Assembly (NCBI GenBank): GCA_023666885.1
Contig: JAMPBB010000002.1
Span: forward strand, 58,144-110,858
Origin: Muribaculaceae bacterium
GTDB taxonomy: Bacteria > Bacteroidota > Bacteroidia > Bacteroidales > Muribaculaceae
Direction: 5' to 3'
Length of the DNA: 52,715 bases
In this document: positions 1-10,499 of the stretch, piece after piece
Numbering within the stretch: position 1 is the first letter of the stretch
Layout of the letters: each line of letters opens with the position of its first letter
Program-made: the position numbers and the translations under genes
The notes under the pieces: model-generated
Seen by the model: the letters and a program-made list of their open reading frames with translations, nothing else
Told to the model about the DNA's origin: nothing
The model's database searches: none

Positions 1-2
1 AG

Positions 3-116
3 CTTGAAATCACCAGCTCATCACACCCCTTCTTCACCGGCAAGCAGAAGCTCGTCGATACAGCAGGACGTGTGGACAAGTTCATGAGCCGTTATGGCAA
101 CCGCAAGAAAAAGTAA
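3..116 (+). CDS. rpmE2: 50S ribosomal protein L31 type B, C-terminal part
   Basis: The window opens inside this gene; 37 codons and the stop are visible. The segment [16 protein letters not shown], then [10 protein letters not shown] and the basic ending GNRKKK, is the typical C-terminus of type B L31, a zinc-independent protein of the large ribosomal subunit. The start and roughly the first half lie outside the window. A GC-rich hairpin follows at 152-187 and probably ends the transcript. Confidence 0.9.
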   Translation, partial: LEITSSSHPFFTGKQKLVDTAGRVDKFMSRYGNRKKK

Positions 117-151
117 GCGAGAAAGTAAGTAAAGCTAACCGCTACATAATA

Positions 152-187
152 GGCATCCCGGACCTCGTTGACGAAGTCCGGGATGCC
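152..187 (+). terminator. Hairpin after the L31 gene
   Basis: Perfect 12-bp inverted repeat, ggcatcccggac and gtccgggatgcc, whose loop contains a further tcgt/acga pairing. It lies 35 bases after the L31 stop. Only a weak T-rich tail follows, so termination is likely but not certain. The AraC-family start codon is just 15 bases downstream of the hairpin. Confidence 0.6.
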
Positions 188-202
188 GCTTATCATCACA
201 GT

Positions 203-1045
203 ATGTTCCGGCATGTAAGCTTCCTGTATTTGGATGATGACTCTGACCGTTTCGGTGTAGGGTCAAGGATATTCTCATCTACAAAATGCGGTGTGTTTCT
301 ATGCACCGAAGGGGCGGCACGCCTCAGTACCGGCGAAACATCTGTTGAACTCACCCCCGGTTCACTATTCATCTATACTGTGGCCAGCATAGTGGAGATC
401 ATAGACATGACCAATGTCAAAGGCGTGATGATAGACGTCCCTACCCATGAACTGCTTAATGCCATAGGTTCCATACTTGATGCTCCGGCCATGTTACATA
501 TCCGGCGTCATCCCTTAGTTACTCCCGAGCCTGATATATTTACGGATCTTATGAGGCGCATCCGTACTCTGCACAAGCACGGAATAGAGCTGGATGCATC
601 CGATGCCGATAACTATATACACAGAATAGACCGGCGTATATTCTGTGCCGAATCAGAAAACCTGATATTCCTACTGCTGAAAATATATTTCACAAAACAC
701 CCAGTTGAAGCCTCCACCCGAATGCGGGGCGACAAAATATATCAGGAATTTATGCAGGCTCTGTACAGCCGGTGCCACCAATTCCGCAGTGTGAATCACT
801 ATGCCCGGATGTTCAATTTAAGCTCCAAGCACTTCTCAAAACTGATAAAGACTTCAAGCGGCATGACACCGGCCACCATCATTGACCATGCAGTGGTATC
901 GGAAGCCCGACGTATGCTCTCCGAGGGCACCATGTCAGTAAAAGAAGTGGCCGTAGAATTGAATTTCCCCTCCCAATCTTTTTTTGGCAAATACTTCAAA
1001 AGACATACCGGACTGACACCTTCAGCCTACAGGAAGATGTCATAA
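203..1045 (+). CDS. AraC-family transcriptional regulator
   Basis: A 280-residue protein with an N-terminal region of about 150 residues resembling a cupin-type sensing domain and a C-terminal AraC double helix-turn-helix at about 185-278. The second helix-turn-helix carries the family signature (VKEVAVELNFPSQSFFGKYF, then KRHTGLTPSAYR). It is expected to be a cytoplasmic DNA-binding regulator; the ligand and targets cannot be read from sequence. No TAnnTTTG box is obvious between the upstream hairpin and the ATG, so its promoter is either unusual or upstream of the hairpin. The gene converges on the DUF3037 gene and overlaps its end by 6 bases. Confidence 0.88.
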   Translation: MFRHVSFLYLDDDSDRFGVGSRIFSSTKCGVFLCTEGAARLSTGETSVELTPGSLFIYTVASIVEIIDMTNVKGVMIDVPTHELLNAIGSILDAPAMLHIRRHPLVTPEPDIFTDLMRRIRTLHKHGIELDASDADNYIHRIDRRIFCAESENLIFLLLKIYFTKHPVEASTRMRGDKIYQEFMQALYSRCHQFRSVNHYARMFNLSSKHFSKLIKTSSGMTPATIIDHAVVSEARRMLSEGTMSVKEVAVELNFPSQSFFGKYFKRHTGLTPSAYRKMS

Positions 1046-1441
1046 TACAAGTTCGGACATAAGGGAGTCAAATGCGTTATCCAAATCATACGTCAGGCCG
1101 GGATGCGGACGCGAGCACTGTACACAGGAACTTTTCACCGCCGCTATCCAACGGAACCGCTCCTCTACCTCCATATTACAGAACACACCTTGCGATGTCC
1201 CGGCATCGGCCACGCGCAGCATCCGCTCAAAGTACGCCACCACTTCATCATGTGAATGAGGAGCCTTGAAGAGCGCAAGCTTTTCAGGCGCCACGGATAT
1301 GGCGGTCCTAATCCAACGCCTGCGTTTACACATCATGACTATGCCCACATTTATAAACTCCTCCCGCTCTACATAGGGTACATAACGGAGCACGGCATAT
1401 TCATATAATAGTTTTTCTTGCTCTAACGGCCTCATCCACAA
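1040..1441 (-). CDS. DUF3037 family protein
   Basis: A 133-residue protein matching the DUF3037 pattern: an N-terminal YEYAVLRYVP segment, then EREEFINVGIVM, followed by a helical region and a closing YDLDNAFDSLM segment. The function is unknown; the family is repeatedly found next to HipA-like kinases. Its start overlaps the end of the HipA-like gene by about 40 bases, so the two are almost certainly translationally coupled. An internal ATG at 1435 is an equally possible start. Confidence 0.75.
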   Translation of the reverse strand: MWMRPLEQEKLLYEYAVLRYVPYVEREEFINVGIVMMCKRRRWIRTAISVAPEKLALFKAPHSHDEVVAYFERMLRVADAGTSQGVFCNMEVEERFRWIAAVKSSCVQCSRPHPGLTYDLDNAFDSLMSELVL

Positions 1442-2189
1442 ATATATTTGAATTAGCGAGTCGGGTTGTCAAAAACTGCTCATACACAGTACGCATCTCT
1501 TGGGCTGATAATGACACATCATCACGCACCAACCACTCATCAGGTATAGCGTTCACTATATCATGTATCAAATCCGGTGTTATCACCTCATGCATAGCCT
1601 TGTCTACCGCCTCTATACGCGATGCCTTATGCAAAAGCGCATGATCTTTTATGAAACTGAATGGCGATAAGGCAGCCTTTTCAGGATCACTCCATGAGTG
1701 ATGAAAGAACAATGATGCACCATGATCTATCAGCCACACCTCACTTCCATGCCATTGGAGCATATTGGTGTTACGTGCCGTGCGATCCACATTGGTAAGG
1801 AATGCGTCAATCCATACTATACGCGATGCCATATCGGCATCCACCGGATTGACATAGGCATCCATCGTTACAGCCCCGGAAAGAAAATGAAGCCCCAGAT
1901 TCAGTCCTCGGCTTGCTTTAAGCAGATCCTGAATTTCCTCATCAGCCTCAGTGATGCCAAACTGTTCAGGCACGTCAAGAAAAACTATCTCCGGCACATT
2001 AAGTCCGACCGCACGGGCTATCTCCCCACCTATCAGTTCTGCTATTAGAGCTTTAGCCCCATGACCCGCGCCACGGAACTTGACCACATACTTGAATCCG
2101 TCATCGGCCTCGGCAAGAGCCGGAAGAGAACCGCCCTCACGGAGCGGCTCGATATATCGGTCAACACTCTGATGTCTTAATTCCAGCAT
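1401..2189 (-). CDS. HipA-like kinase family protein
   Basis: A 262-residue protein with features of the short HipA-type kinase family: an N-terminal REGGSLPALAEADDG segment, a lysine in YVVKFRG that could bind ATP, a catalytic-loop-like NVDRTARNTNML (Asp135) and a metal-binding LIDHG (Asp155). It is much shorter than HipA toxin (about 440 residues) and lacks its N-terminal lobe, and no HipB antitoxin is adjacent, so a toxin role should not be assumed. The ATG at 2189 is preferred because it sits one base after the dcp stop and behind GAGGTGG; a start at 2216 would overlap dcp by 26 bases. It is third in the TPR-dcp-HipA-DUF3037 series. Confidence 0.72.
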   Translation of the reverse strand: MLELRHQSVDRYIEPLREGGSLPALAEADDGFKYVVKFRGAGHGAKALIAELIGGEIARAVGLNVPEIVFLDVPEQFGITEADEEIQDLLKASRGLNLGLHFLSGAVTMDAYVNPVDADMASRIVWIDAFLTNVDRTARNTNMLQWHGSEVWLIDHGASLFFHHSWSDPEKAALSPFSFIKDHALLHKASRIEAVDKAMHEVITPDLIHDIVNAIPDEWLVRDDVSLSAQEMRTVYEQFLTTRLANSNIFVDEAVRARKTII

Positions 2190-2190
2190 A

Positions 2191-4245
2191 TCATTCCACC
2201 TCATCAATACCGTCACGATGCATCATAGCCTTGATGTCGGCATCCCGGCCACGGAAGCGCCTGTATAGCACATCCGGATTCTCCGAGCCGCCCTTCATTA
2301 GTATGTTGCGCCTGAATGAATCAGCACACTCCTTACTGAACACACCGTGCTCCATAAACATTTCAAAGGCATCGGCATCAAGCACCTCAGCCCACTTATA
2401 GCTATAATATCCGGCTGCATAGCCGCCACTGAATATATGCCCGAATTGCGGTGATATAAGCGAGCCTTCCACCTGTGGGAACATTGACACACCGGATATG
2501 GCATCATTTTCAAAAACAGCAACATCACTGATCGGCTCCTCGCCCAAAGTATGCCATGCCATGTCAAGATACCCGAATGCCAACTGGCGAAGGCATGCGT
2601 ACGCCACTCCGAAACGTTTGGTCGCAATGATCCGATCCACATCCTCCTGTGGCAACGGTTCGCCAGTAAGGTAATGACGTGCGAAACTGTCAAGAAATTC
2701 ACGCCTCGTAAAGAAGTTCTCATTGAACTGTGACGGCAGTTCCACAAAGTCACGGTATACATTCGTACCGGATAGTCCGGCATACTTTGTAGCCGAGAAA
2801 AGTCCGTGAAGAGCGTGTCCGAATTCATGAAGGAATGTCTGCACCTCATAGGGAGTAAGGAGCGACGGACGGTCAGACGTAGGCTTGGTGAAATTCATAA
2901 CTATGGAAACATGCGGACGACTATCAGTACCGTCATCCTCAGTCCACTGTTCCTTGAACTCGGTCATCCATGCTCCCGGACGCTTGTTTGAACGAGGGAA
3001 GAAGTCAGTATATATCACCCCCAGATACGTGCCGTCATGGTCACTTACCTCGTATGCCTGAACATCCTCATGGTATACGGATATATCCGTACGGCGTATG
3101 AATTTTATACCATATAGCTTGGTGGCCAAACCGAATACACCCTCCACAGTCCGTCCAAGCTCAAAATACGGACGTAACGCCTCCTCATCAAAGTCATAAA
3201 GCTCCTGCTTAAGCTTATTGGAGTAGAAACTGTAGTCCCACGGCATTATGCGGAAATCATCACCCTCCTTACTTCGGGCATACCCCTCAAGCTCCTTAAA
3301 CTCACGCATCTGCGCAGGCCTATACGCCTCACGCAAGCGATCCAACAGGTTATATACGTTCTGCACCGTGCCGGCCATGGTACGGCCAAGCACATATGAG
3401 GCATAATCCTTATATCCGAGCAGATGCGCCACTTCAGCCCTCTTGGAAGCAATCTCCTTTATGATCTCGACATTGGAATACTGCCCTTTGATATTCCTAC
3501 CCGTGTATAAGCGGTACATATGCTCACGCAAATCACGCCGGGCACTGTACTTCATGAATGATATATAGGTAGGCTGAGCCAAGGTAAACAGATACTCACC
3601 TTCACGACCCTTTTCCGCTGCTGCATAGGCCGCAGCCTCAACCGCCGTTTCCGGAAGCCCGTCAAGATCCTCATGCCGGAGCCAGATCTCATACGTATTA
3701 AGCTCGTTTATTACATTCTGACCGAACTTATTAGTAAGCTCCGACAATCGTGCCGACAGTTCCTTATAGCGTATTCTGTCATCACCTTCAAGGAGAGCTC
3801 CGTTACGGGCAAACGCATCATATGTACGCTGAAGCAGCGTGGCGTCCTCAACGTCCAAATCAAAAGAGTCACGCTCATCATACACAGCCTTAATCCTATG
3901 CCACAGGCGCTCATTGAGTGTTATTGATGTGGAATATTCGCTCAGCAGAGGCATCACCGTATCTGACAATGACATCATTTCAGTATCGGACATAGCTGAC
4001 AGCATGGGGAAAAACAGATTCAACGCCCTGTCAAGGTCACGTCCGGAGCGTGCATATGCCACTATTGTGTTTCTGAAATCAGGCACCTCATCGGAGCTGC
4101 ATATAGCCTCTATCTCTTGCTTACCCTTGCGGATACCTTCCTCAATGGCCGGCAATATATCGGCCGTGGGTATTTCATTAAACGGTATTGTCCCTAAAGG
4201 GGTGTCATATTCTGCTAAAAGCAGGTTCTTATGTGCGGTGTTCAT
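2191..4245 (-). CDS. dcp: M3-family peptidyl-dipeptidase (Dcp-like oligopeptidase)
   Basis: A 684-residue zinc peptidase of family M3, which cuts short peptides. The zinc motif HEFGH is at 473-477, followed by the downstream ELPSQFNENF segment that supplies the third ligand. Length matches the Dcp/oligopeptidase A group (about 680-700 residues). No signal peptide is seen, so it should act in the cytoplasm, recycling peptides from protein turnover. The ATG follows the TPR gene's stop with a 1-base gap, and the HipA-like gene starts 1 base after its own stop, so all are co-transcribed. Choosing dcp over prlC is inference. Confidence 0.9.
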   Translation of the reverse strand: MNTAHKNLLLAEYDTPLGTIPFNEIPTADILPAIEEGIRKGKQEIEAICSSDEVPDFRNTIVAYARSGRDLDRALNLFFPMLSAMSDTEMMSLSDTVMPLLSEYSTSITLNERLWHRIKAVYDERDSFDLDVEDATLLQRTYDAFARNGALLEGDDRIRYKELSARLSELTNKFGQNVINELNTYEIWLRHEDLDGLPETAVEAAAYAAAEKGREGEYLFTLAQPTYISFMKYSARRDLREHMYRLYTGRNIKGQYSNVEIIKEIASKRAEVAHLLGYKDYASYVLGRTMAGTVQNVYNLLDRLREAYRPAQMREFKELEGYARSKEGDDFRIMPWDYSFYSNKLKQELYDFDEEALRPYFELGRTVEGVFGLATKLYGIKFIRRTDISVYHEDVQAYEVSDHDGTYLGVIYTDFFPRSNKRPGAWMTEFKEQWTEDDGTDSRPHVSIVMNFTKPTSDRPSLLTPYEVQTFLHEFGHALHGLFSATKYAGLSGTNVYRDFVELPSQFNENFFTRREFLDSFARHYLTGEPLPQEDVDRIIATKRFGVAYACLRQLAFGYLDMAWHTLGEEPISDVAVFENDAISGVSMFPQVEGSLISPQFGHIFSGGYAAGYYSYKWAEVLDADAFEMFMEHGVFSKECADSFRRNILMKGGSENPDVLYRRFRGRDADIKAMMHRDGIDEVE

Positions 4246-4246
4246 A

Positions 4247-6436
4247 TTATGGCCAAAGTGTACGGTTTACGGTATCTAATACAATATCTTTCATAGTCAT
4301 GTCCACGCCGGCAGCTTCAAGGTACGGCTTGTCGGCATCAATAGTGCGTGTAAGTCTGTCCATATCACGCTTCATTCCTTCAAGAGCCCGGGTATACGAC
4401 GTTACGGCGTCACGATAACGTGACATGGCCATATAAAGGTGTCCCTGATTAACGTAATCGGCGGTGGTGAACACCTCCGGTGCGAGTTTCGAATAATACG
4501 CCGCAGCTTTATTCAAATCTCCTGAAAGGAACAAGCACCATGCTATAGGACGTACTGTACGCGGCGAGATTCCGTCAGTATACTCCACTTTGTAATACTG
4601 ATTAAGCGCCTCGGCATACCGGCCCAATTCCATAAGGCAATGCCCTATACTTAGCGTCACTTTCATATCATCAGGAAATTTATCAGCCAGCTGGAGGTAA
4701 TAGCGTAGAGCCTCCTCCGTGTTACCGGTCATCTTACAGCATGCGGCCAGACGCCGTAGGAGCCATGTGCTTGAAGGATTTATCAGCTCGGCTCTCCTGT
4801 ACATGTCAAGCGCTCCGGCTATGTCGCCCAATTTTTGAAGGCAATATCCGGCCTTCTGATAGATGCTTTCATCAAGCGGGTTCTCATCTATAAGTCTACG
4901 ATATATGTTGAGAGCCTCCTGATAATACTCATGGCGGAAATAAAATTCGGCCACCGTACTGAGCATATCGAACCCGGATAGAGCCTCAGAGCATATATCA
5001 AGCTCCACAAGGTTAATAGGAGCCGTAAACGGATTATAGAACTCCCCTTTCCTACGGAACAGATTAAAGAACCGGTACAGGTCCTTTACATAGCAGTCTA
5101 TGCCCCGCTCACGCCGCTTATCGGCAGTCTGATCTTCGGCCATACTTTCAAAGTCCTTTGCATGCCCTGCGAGCTGGCCAAGAAGCATATTACGCTGCGA
5201 CTCCGGCACTCGATTGAGGGAAAGGGCCATAGAATATTTGTCGCCATCACAGAGAAGTGGCGATGATGAAACAAGCGAAAGATAATCCAAGGCACCATGG
5301 CCTGATATACCATCAAGGGCGGTAACATCAGTATAAAATGGCAGGAACCAGTTGGCCATATCATTGAAGAACGGGAATGTTTTCAAATGCGAGAAAGTGC
5401 TCATAAGTACATCGGCGCCTTCGCTTTGCATTTCCGTGAGTTTTTTCAACTCATTTTCCACGCCCGACTTCCGCATCAGTTCTTCCCATTCAGGATTCTC
5501 CTCAAGCATGGCAAAGTCCTCCGGATTCTCAATATCGCCAAGCTTACCCAGATCCGTACGCAGCTTCATCATGCGGGGTATAACCTCTTCGTTCATAGTA
5601 CGTGTTACACGCTCCGTGTCACGTGCCTTTATAAACTGCATGAACGCCGTGCGTACATCGCGCCTCCAGCTGTCAAGTTCGGCAAGAGCGTCAAGCCGGG
5701 CTTGAAGTGATGATGACAATGGTATGTCACGCCAACGCCACAGTACGAGCAGTAGGCCACACAGTGCCCGGACATCGACCACGGCGCCGCCGTCAGTATA
5801 AGCATCGGCTATCAGACGTACGCCACGCTCATCAAAGCACTGCATCAAGTTCATGGTGACAGCTGAAACACACTGCGCCTTGGCATATACCGGAACGGTT
5901 TCATCACGCAAGAAAGCGAGTATGCTTTCAGCGTCAGGCTTTGACAGAGGGGAAGTAACCCATATACGGTTAAACAGGTCGGTAGATATTGCCTCAAGTT
6001 CCCTCCTTGACTTGGCATCTATGCCTGAGGGCGAGAAAATCTTAAGCGCATTTTCAGCATTACGCTTCATATATTCAGCCACAAGAGTGGGAATGGACTC
6101 ATCATGCCGGTTCCTTACATAGCGCAGTGTACTGAAATACAAATCCGGAGAAAGCTCCGCCTCCTTCTCCCGGATAATATATCCGCATATGCGCCTCACA
6201 TCGGCATCAATGCGTTCGAGCATCTCATCACGGGTGGGATCAGGCGTACCGTTAAGAGCATACTCTACCAGCATACGGTACGTAGAGGTGAGCCGCTCCA
6301 CCTCCATACGCAGCTCATATGGAGCTCCCGAGGCCTCGGCCATAGAGTAAAGCTCCATCAGAGCGACCGTATAACGCCGTTCTGACAGAGCTGATAATAT
6401 CCTGTTATGTATTGATTTTAATTGTTGAGGGGTCAT
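4247..6436 (-). CDS. Tetratricopeptide repeat protein
   Basis: About 729 residues. The N-terminal 350 residues are helical without a recognised domain; the C-terminal part from about residue 490 holds several TPR units (for example YRRLIDENPLDESIYQKAGY, then LQKLGDIAGALDMYRRAELI). No signal peptide is seen, so it is probably a cytoplasmic scaffold; its partner is unknown. The reading frame can be extended to a TTG at 6472, but a TATCTTTG promoter box at 6458-6465 lies inside that extension, so the ATG at 6436 is the credible start. The gene leads the transcript that continues into dcp, the HipA-like kinase and DUF3037. Confidence 0.8.
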   Translation of the reverse strand: MTPQQLKSIHNRILSALSERRYTVALMELYSMAEASGAPYELRMEVERLTSTYRMLVEYALNGTPDPTRDEMLERIDADVRRICGYIIREKEAELSPDLYFSTLRYVRNRHDESIPTLVAEYMKRNAENALKIFSPSGIDAKSRRELEAISTDLFNRIWVTSPLSKPDAESILAFLRDETVPVYAKAQCVSAVTMNLMQCFDERGVRLIADAYTDGGAVVDVRALCGLLLVLWRWRDIPLSSSLQARLDALAELDSWRRDVRTAFMQFIKARDTERVTRTMNEEVIPRMMKLRTDLGKLGDIENPEDFAMLEENPEWEELMRKSGVENELKKLTEMQSEGADVLMSTFSHLKTFPFFNDMANWFLPFYTDVTALDGISGHGALDYLSLVSSSPLLCDGDKYSMALSLNRVPESQRNMLLGQLAGHAKDFESMAEDQTADKRRERGIDCYVKDLYRFFNLFRRKGEFYNPFTAPINLVELDICSEALSGFDMLSTVAEFYFRHEYYQEALNIYRRLIDENPLDESIYQKAGYCLQKLGDIAGALDMYRRAELINPSSTWLLRRLAACCKMTGNTEEALRYYLQLADKFPDDMKVTLSIGHCLMELGRYAEALNQYYKVEYTDGISPRTVRPIAWCLFLSGDLNKAAAYYSKLAPEVFTTADYVNQGHLYMAMSRYRDAVTSYTRALEGMKRDMDRLTRTIDADKPYLEAAGVDMTMKDIVLDTVNRTLWP

Positions 6437-6457
6437 AGATTCATTTATGTCATGATA

Positions 6458-6465
6458 CAAAGATA
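6458..6465 (-). promoter_or_regulatory. -7 promoter box for the TPR-dcp operon
   Basis: TATCTTTG on the minus strand fits the Bacteroidota -7 consensus TAnnTTTG. It lies 21 bases before the ATG at 6436, giving a 5' leader of about 15 bases. It rules out the upstream TTG as a start. Confidence 0.65.
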
Positions 6466-6493
6466 ATAACAAATATCATGCCATAAAATCACT

Positions 6494-6787
6494 CTACACC
6501 TCAAAATCAACGCATGCGCGAGCCTTTATCCTATTCTTCACCAATGCTACAGCTGCCAAATGCGCAGGATGAGCCGAATATTCGGCCACATCCGTCATAG
6601 TGTCAGCACATGCAGTGAGTACCATATCATACTCCTCTACAGGGTTTATGTTCATTCCCACTTCAAGGCTATGAAGCTGAGGTATTATGCCGGGAAGTTT
6701 CTTCAGGGCATCGGCAAATTCCCGGGCGGCAGCTTCCCGGGCGGCTACATCGCCATCAAAACGGAACATTACTACGTGATGTATCAT
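6494..6787 (-). CDS. Dabb-domain (stress-responsive alpha/beta barrel) protein
   Basis: A 97-residue protein beginning MIHHVVMFRF with a central HSLEVGMN segment, the pattern of the dimeric ferredoxin-like Dabb domain. Length equals one complete domain. The biochemical role is not established for the bacterial members. It starts 9 bases after the stop of the ABC-F gene and is therefore the second gene of that transcript. Confidence 0.82.
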   Translation of the reverse strand: MIHHVVMFRFDGDVAAREAAAREFADALKKLPGIIPQLHSLEVGMNINPVEEYDMVLTACADTMTDVAEYSAHPAHLAAVALVKNRIKARACVDFEV

Positions 6788-6796
6788 AATTAAGTC

Positions 6797-8428
<1,632 letters not shown>

Positions 8429-8445
8429 CTATTTTTTTCGGAGTG

Positions 8446-8453
8446 CAAATTTA
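8446..8453 (-). promoter_or_regulatory. -7 promoter box for the ABC-F gene
   Basis: TAAATTTG on the minus strand, 29 bases before the ATG at 8416. No convincing -33 box is seen; TTTC is the closest at about 18 bases. Confidence 0.5.
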
Positions 8454-8550
8454 GTCATTTTTTCCTATCCCGAAAAATCACATATGGTGCTCAGGACGTT
8501 GACATACACTTTTGCCTCACCAAGATTTTGGCACTCTTGGGGATATTGAT

Positions 8551-8558
8551 TAATTTTG
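8551..8558 (+). promoter_or_regulatory. -7 promoter box for the DUF1599 gene
   Basis: TAATTTTG lies 7 bases before the first ATG (8566) and 16 before the second (8575). The tight spacing means a nearly leaderless message or use of the second ATG. Confidence 0.5.
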
Positions 8559-8565
8559 CGCCATT

Positions 8566-9129
8566 ATGAACCATATGGAACCTACCAAAGGGGCTGCACG
8601 CACCATGCAGCAGTTTGATACAGAATTGGCGCGCTGCCGCAAAGTATTTGCCGACAAGCTTGCTGATTACGGACCGTCATGGCGAATACTGCGCCCAAGT
8701 TCGCTCACAGACCAAATATTTATAAAGGCTAAACGCATACGTACCCTTGAGACCACAGGTGAGGCTATGGTAGATGAAGGCATTGCATCAGAGTATCTCG
8801 GCATAGTCAATTACGGCATAATGGGGCTTATACAGCTGGAAATGCCGTTTGCCGACACTGCTGACATCACCTCCGATGAAGCTCTTGCGCTATATGACCG
8901 CTATGCATCCATGACACGCAAGCTTCTTGAAGCAAAAAACCATGACTACGGGGAGGCCTGGCGCGATATGCGGCTTACGTCGTACACGGATTTCATCCTT
9001 ACCAAGATAGACCGTATAAAAGAAATAGAAAACAACAGCGGCGTGACAAAAGTGTCGGAAGGCATAGGCTCAAACTATATGGATATCATAAACTATGCCA
9101 TGTTTGGCATGATAAAACTATCCGAATGA
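8566..9129 (+). CDS. DUF1599 (nucleotide-modification-associated) protein
   Basis: A 187-residue protein made of two similar halves of about 70 residues. The first holds KLADYGPSWRILR, then TDQIFIKAKRIRTLE; the second holds AKNHDYGEAWRDMRLTSYTD, then KIDRIKEIE. Each half ends with a hydrophobic IVNYGIMG or IINYAMFG helix. This is the DUF1599 family, linked by its family name to nucleotide modification, with no proven reaction. The second half may be an ancient internal duplication. The promoter is very close to the first ATG, so ATG 8575 or even the Met before QQFDTEL could be the true start. The stop overlaps the next start (ATGA). Confidence 0.8.
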   Translation: MNHMEPTKGAARTMQQFDTELARCRKVFADKLADYGPSWRILRPSSLTDQIFIKAKRIRTLETTGEAMVDEGIASEYLGIVNYGIMGLIQLEMPFADTADITSDEALALYDRYASMTRKLLEAKNHDYGEAWRDMRLTSYTDFILTKIDRIKEIENNSGVTKVSEGIGSNYMDIINYAMFGMIKLSE

Positions 9130-10460
9130 TTCCAAGAATCAAGACCGGACTTTTCGGTACCGGCCGACATCCGAAATTACGCATCGCTGCCGTATGGACA
9201 CTCCGCATACTCATAGGAGCACTGTTCGTAACATCAGGATTCGCCAAAACCATTGACATATGGGGATTCATCTATAAGATAGAAGAGTACCTCAATGTGT
9301 GGGGATTTCAACAACCCCGTTCACTGGTACTGACAGCAGCCACGCTGATGTCAAGTGCGGAAATGGTGCTGGGACTTATGCTGATGATAGGCTGCTACAG
9401 GCGCGCTGCCGTATGGCTTCTGCTGGCCATGATGGCCGGGCTGCTGCCGCTATCGGCTTACATATGGATTATGAATCCGGTAAGTGACTGCGGATGCTTC
9501 GGTGATATGCTGGTTATATCCAACAGTGCCACATTCTGGAAGAATATAGTCATCACCATAGGCCTGTGCTATCTGGCACTTACCAATGAGAAGGTTGCCG
9601 GACTGTTCCATGCCTATTCCCAATGGATTCTGGCCGTATCAGCCTCCATATATGCAGTAATACTGTCACTGATAGGATATACCGTACAGCCCATGATTGA
9701 CTTCCGGTCATTCCCCATAGGCCGGCAACTATCGGTTGATGACGCGGAAGATGAAAGTGAACCCGATGAAGTATTTGAATTCATTTACGAAAAGGACGGC
9801 CACACGGAAACCTTTACTGAGGACTGCCTGCCTGACAGCACCTGGACGTTTGTTGACCGCAAACTGATATCCGGCACATCGCCTACTGACCGTACTGATC
9901 TCATAGTTTACGATGAATCCGGCCAGGACGTAACCCCGGAGGCCATAGCAGCGGAAGGCGAGCAGATATTGATAGTGGTGCCACAGGGCGATAGAGCCGA
10001 TGTGTCATTTACATACATGATAAATGAGCTGCAGCGGTTTATAGAAGCCCGTGGAGGCTCCCTCATAGAGCTGGCATCATTCCCTGACAGTGAAGGGCTT
10101 GAATACTGGAAGGATCTGTCCATGGCATCATTCCCTATATACAGCGCAGAATCTACCGTGCTCAAAGAGCTTTCACGCGGTGCCATGTCGGCAGTTCTGG
10201 TGAAGGATGGAAGGATAGCGTGGAAACGCACACTCGGCTCCATTGACATAGATATGCTTGACGGGGAAAATGCGGATATATTAATGTCAGCACCGGTAAA
10301 TCCGCCGCTTAAAACATGGCTCAGAAATCTGACAGTATGTCTGGCAGGGCTGTACATATTCGTGTTCATCATTGACCGCAGTGCCCTATTACTGAAATGG
10401 CGTGAACGCCGAGCAAGAAAAGCAGCCGCCAAAATGGGTCAAACCGAAAAAAAAGAGTAA
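9126..10460 (+). CDS. BT_3928-like DoxX/MauE-type membrane protein
   Basis: A 444-residue inner-membrane protein. The first 190 residues contain four to five hydrophobic helices of the DoxX/MauE type, with a CGCFGD motif at 122-127 that may take part in thiol redox chemistry. Residues of about 200-400 form a soluble acidic domain and a last helix (VCLAGLYIFVFII) is followed by a basic tail. The order DUF1599, this gene, tpiA, SPOR protein, folE is, as far as I recall, conserved in Bacteroidales. The start overlaps the previous stop by four bases (ATGA). The substrate is unknown. Confidence 0.78.
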   Translation: MIPRIKTGLFGTGRHPKLRIAAVWTLRILIGALFVTSGFAKTIDIWGFIYKIEEYLNVWGFQQPRSLVLTAATLMSSAEMVLGLMLMIGCYRRAAVWLLLAMMAGLLPLSAYIWIMNPVSDCGCFGDMLVISNSATFWKNIVITIGLCYLALTNEKVAGLFHAYSQWILAVSASIYAVILSLIGYTVQPMIDFRSFPIGRQLSVDDAEDESEPDEVFEFIYEKDGHTETFTEDCLPDSTWTFVDRKLISGTSPTDRTDLIVYDESGQDVTPEAIAAEGEQILIVVPQGDRADVSFTYMINELQRFIEARGGSLIELASFPDSEGLEYWKDLSMASFPIYSAESTVLKELSRGAMSAVLVKDGRIAWKRTLGSIDIDMLDGENADILMSAPVNPPLKTWLRNLTVCLAGLYIFVFIIDRSALLLKWRERRARKAAAKMGQTEKKE

Positions 10461-10467
10461 CTTTGCA
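10460..10467 (+). promoter_or_regulatory. -7 promoter box for tpiA
   Basis: TAACTTTG begins on the last base of the upstream gene, overlapping its TAA stop, and lies 32 bases before the tpiA ATG. It lets tpiA be made separately from the membrane-protein gene. Confidence 0.6.
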
Positions 10468-10499
10468 TCATTAATCATAACTTTTATATACATCTGAAA

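Noticed and set aside
1401-2189. HipBA toxin-antitoxin system
   Set aside because: The kinase lacks the N-terminal lobe of HipA and no HipB-like helix-turn-helix gene is adjacent; the neighbour is DUF3037.
2298-2849. 183-residue minus-strand reading frame inside dcp
   Set aside because: It is another frame of the well-supported peptidase gene, on the same strand, and its composition (rich in Cys, His and Arg) is not protein-like.
6437-6472. TTG start extending the TPR protein by 12 residues
   Set aside because: The extension contains the TATCTTTG promoter box, so it would not be in the transcript from that promoter.
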